Assembly: GCA_003543245.1 (NCBI GenBank) | Contig: DPJB01000033.1 | Location: 1-13,799 of the forward strand | Reading direction: 5' to 3' | From: Moraxellaceae bacterium | Lineage (GTDB): Bacteria; Pseudomonadota; Gammaproteobacteria; Pseudomonadales; Moraxellaceae | Length of the DNA: 13,799 bases | In this document: in pieces, positions 13,275-13,799 of the stretch | Layout of the letters: every line of letters starts with the position of its first letter | How positions within the stretch are numbered: the stretch's first letter is position 1 | Translations under genes and position numbers: made by a program | Notes under the pieces: model-generated | Database searches by the model: none | The model's input: only the letters and a program-made list of their open reading frames with translations | Told to the model about the DNA's origin: nothing

Positions 13275-13330
13275 CTGATCCTGCAAATAAAAAAGGCCCA
13301 TCAACGGGCCTTTTTTATTTGCAGGATCAG
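13275..13330. terminator. Bidirectional terminator with 25-bp perfect stem
   Basis: Bases 13275-13299 and 13306-13330 are exact reverse complements around the 6-base loop ATCAAC. The inner part is GGCCC/GGGCC flanked by A6 and T6, a canonical intrinsic terminator readable in both directions, suited to the convergent lipoprotein and acetoacetate decarboxylase-like genes. The outer arms, CTGATCCTGCAAAT and ATTTGCAGGATCAG, continue the pairing without a mismatch, well beyond what termination needs. Confidence 0.92.
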
Positions 13331-13344
13331 GAAAGGATTCATTC

Positions 13345-13799
13345 CTAGTCGAGATCAACACCTTCATTCAGGCGCGACTGGAACGCATGTGTCCACATCA
13401 GCGCCAGTGGTGCAGCATTTTCCAGCCCCAGCGCCCGCAGTCGCCCACCCATGGCGTGATCACCGTCATTCACGACAAGCCGCACCGAGCCCGGCAATGC
13501 CAACCGTGTCGCTCCGCGCGCATTGACGGTAGACCGGCAGAGATGCCCCTCCCGGCTGGAGAGCAGTGCCAGACTGAGCGGACCGGCAGGAACCGACCCG
13601 CCCATAGTGCCGGCAAGAGTCATCACCGGCACCGATGACCCGGGCACCATCACCTGACATGCCATCTCGCGCCCGTCCAGGCGAAAGGGAATGTCTGTCA
13701 CAAACTTGGGGAAGCCCCATATTTCACGTCCGGCGGCATTGGCGGCCGCCGTTGTGACCGGCAGATCCAGAATGTGGAACGCGACATGGCGCTGCTCGG
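13345..13799 (-). CDS. Acetoacetate decarboxylase family protein, C-terminal part (runs off right edge)
   Basis: The frame is open from the right edge to the TAG at 13345, about 151 codons; the start is outside the window. The visible part begins EQRHVAFHILDLPVTTAAAN and continues AGREIWGFPKFVTDIPF, the core signature of the acetoacetate decarboxylase superfamily. In the clostridial enzyme the Schiff-base lysine lies in the matching YPKK region, so the Lys of GFPK is the candidate catalytic residue. MTLAGTMGGSVPAGPL and GDHAMGGRLRALGL follow. A GTG at 13701 is only an internal codon, because the signature lies upstream of it. Whether this is a true decarboxylase or a family member with another reaction cannot be told. 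It converges on the lipoprotein gene across the strong terminator. Confidence 0.75.
   Translation of the reverse strand, partial: EQRHVAFHILDLPVTTAAANAAGREIWGFPKFVTDIPFRLDGREMACQVMVPGSSVPVMTLAGTMGGSVPAGPLSLALLSSREGHLCRSTVNARGATRLALPGSVRLVVNDGDHAMGGRLRALGLENAAPLALMWTHAFQSRLNEGVDLD

Noticed and set aside
1..13799. CRISPR array, insertion sequence, toxin-antitoxin or phage genes
   Set aside because: There are no regularly spaced repeats, no transposase or integrase motifs, and no small paired genes of such families.

Overview
The window comes from a facultatively anaerobic, nitrate-respiring proteobacterium, most likely a gammaproteobacterium (a betaproteobacterium is not excluded). The evidence is a divergent narXL / narK1-narK2-narG layout like that of pseudomonads and relatives, FNR/ANR-type and NarL-type DNA sites in the intergenic DNA, moderately high GC in most genes, and an E. 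coli-like tRNA-Met with an encoded CCA. I cannot name the genus.

Layout. Positions 1-3288 (minus strand) hold the start of a nitrate respiration operon: narK1, narK2 and the first 167 codons of narG, which runs off the left edge. The narK1-narX intergenic region (3289-3526) carries an FNR/ANR box centred about 41 bases upstream of the inferred narK1 start and, further upstream, a 7-2-7 NarL site. Positions 3527-5973 (plus strand) hold narX and narL, overlapping by 4 bases: the nitrate sensor kinase and its response regulator.

Positions 5995-12001 form a molybdenum cofactor (Moco) island. On the minus strand are moaB-moeA-can (can = beta carbonic anhydrase), then moaC-moaE, then mobA. On the plus strand are a small cysteine-rich DGC-family protein (8918-9301) and an orphan LuxR-type regulator resembling CsgD (10634-11305). 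A second FNR/ANR box lies between moaB and the DGC gene. Moco is the cofactor of NarG, so the window links nitrate sensing, nitrate uptake, the reductase and maturation of its cofactor. moaA, moaD and moeB are not in the window.

Positions 12147-13799 look unrelated: a tRNA-Met(CAT) with its own promoter and terminator, a lower-GC lipoprotein gene with a PEGA-like domain, an exceptional 25-bp perfect terminator hairpin, and the C-terminal part of an acetoacetate decarboxylase family gene that runs off the right edge.

No CRISPR array, insertion sequence, phage gene or toxin-antitoxin pair was seen. Nothing here is clearly a new defence or mobile system. The most interesting leads are the DGC protein and CsgD-like regulator embedded in a Moco/nitrate cluster, and the regulatory DNA around them.
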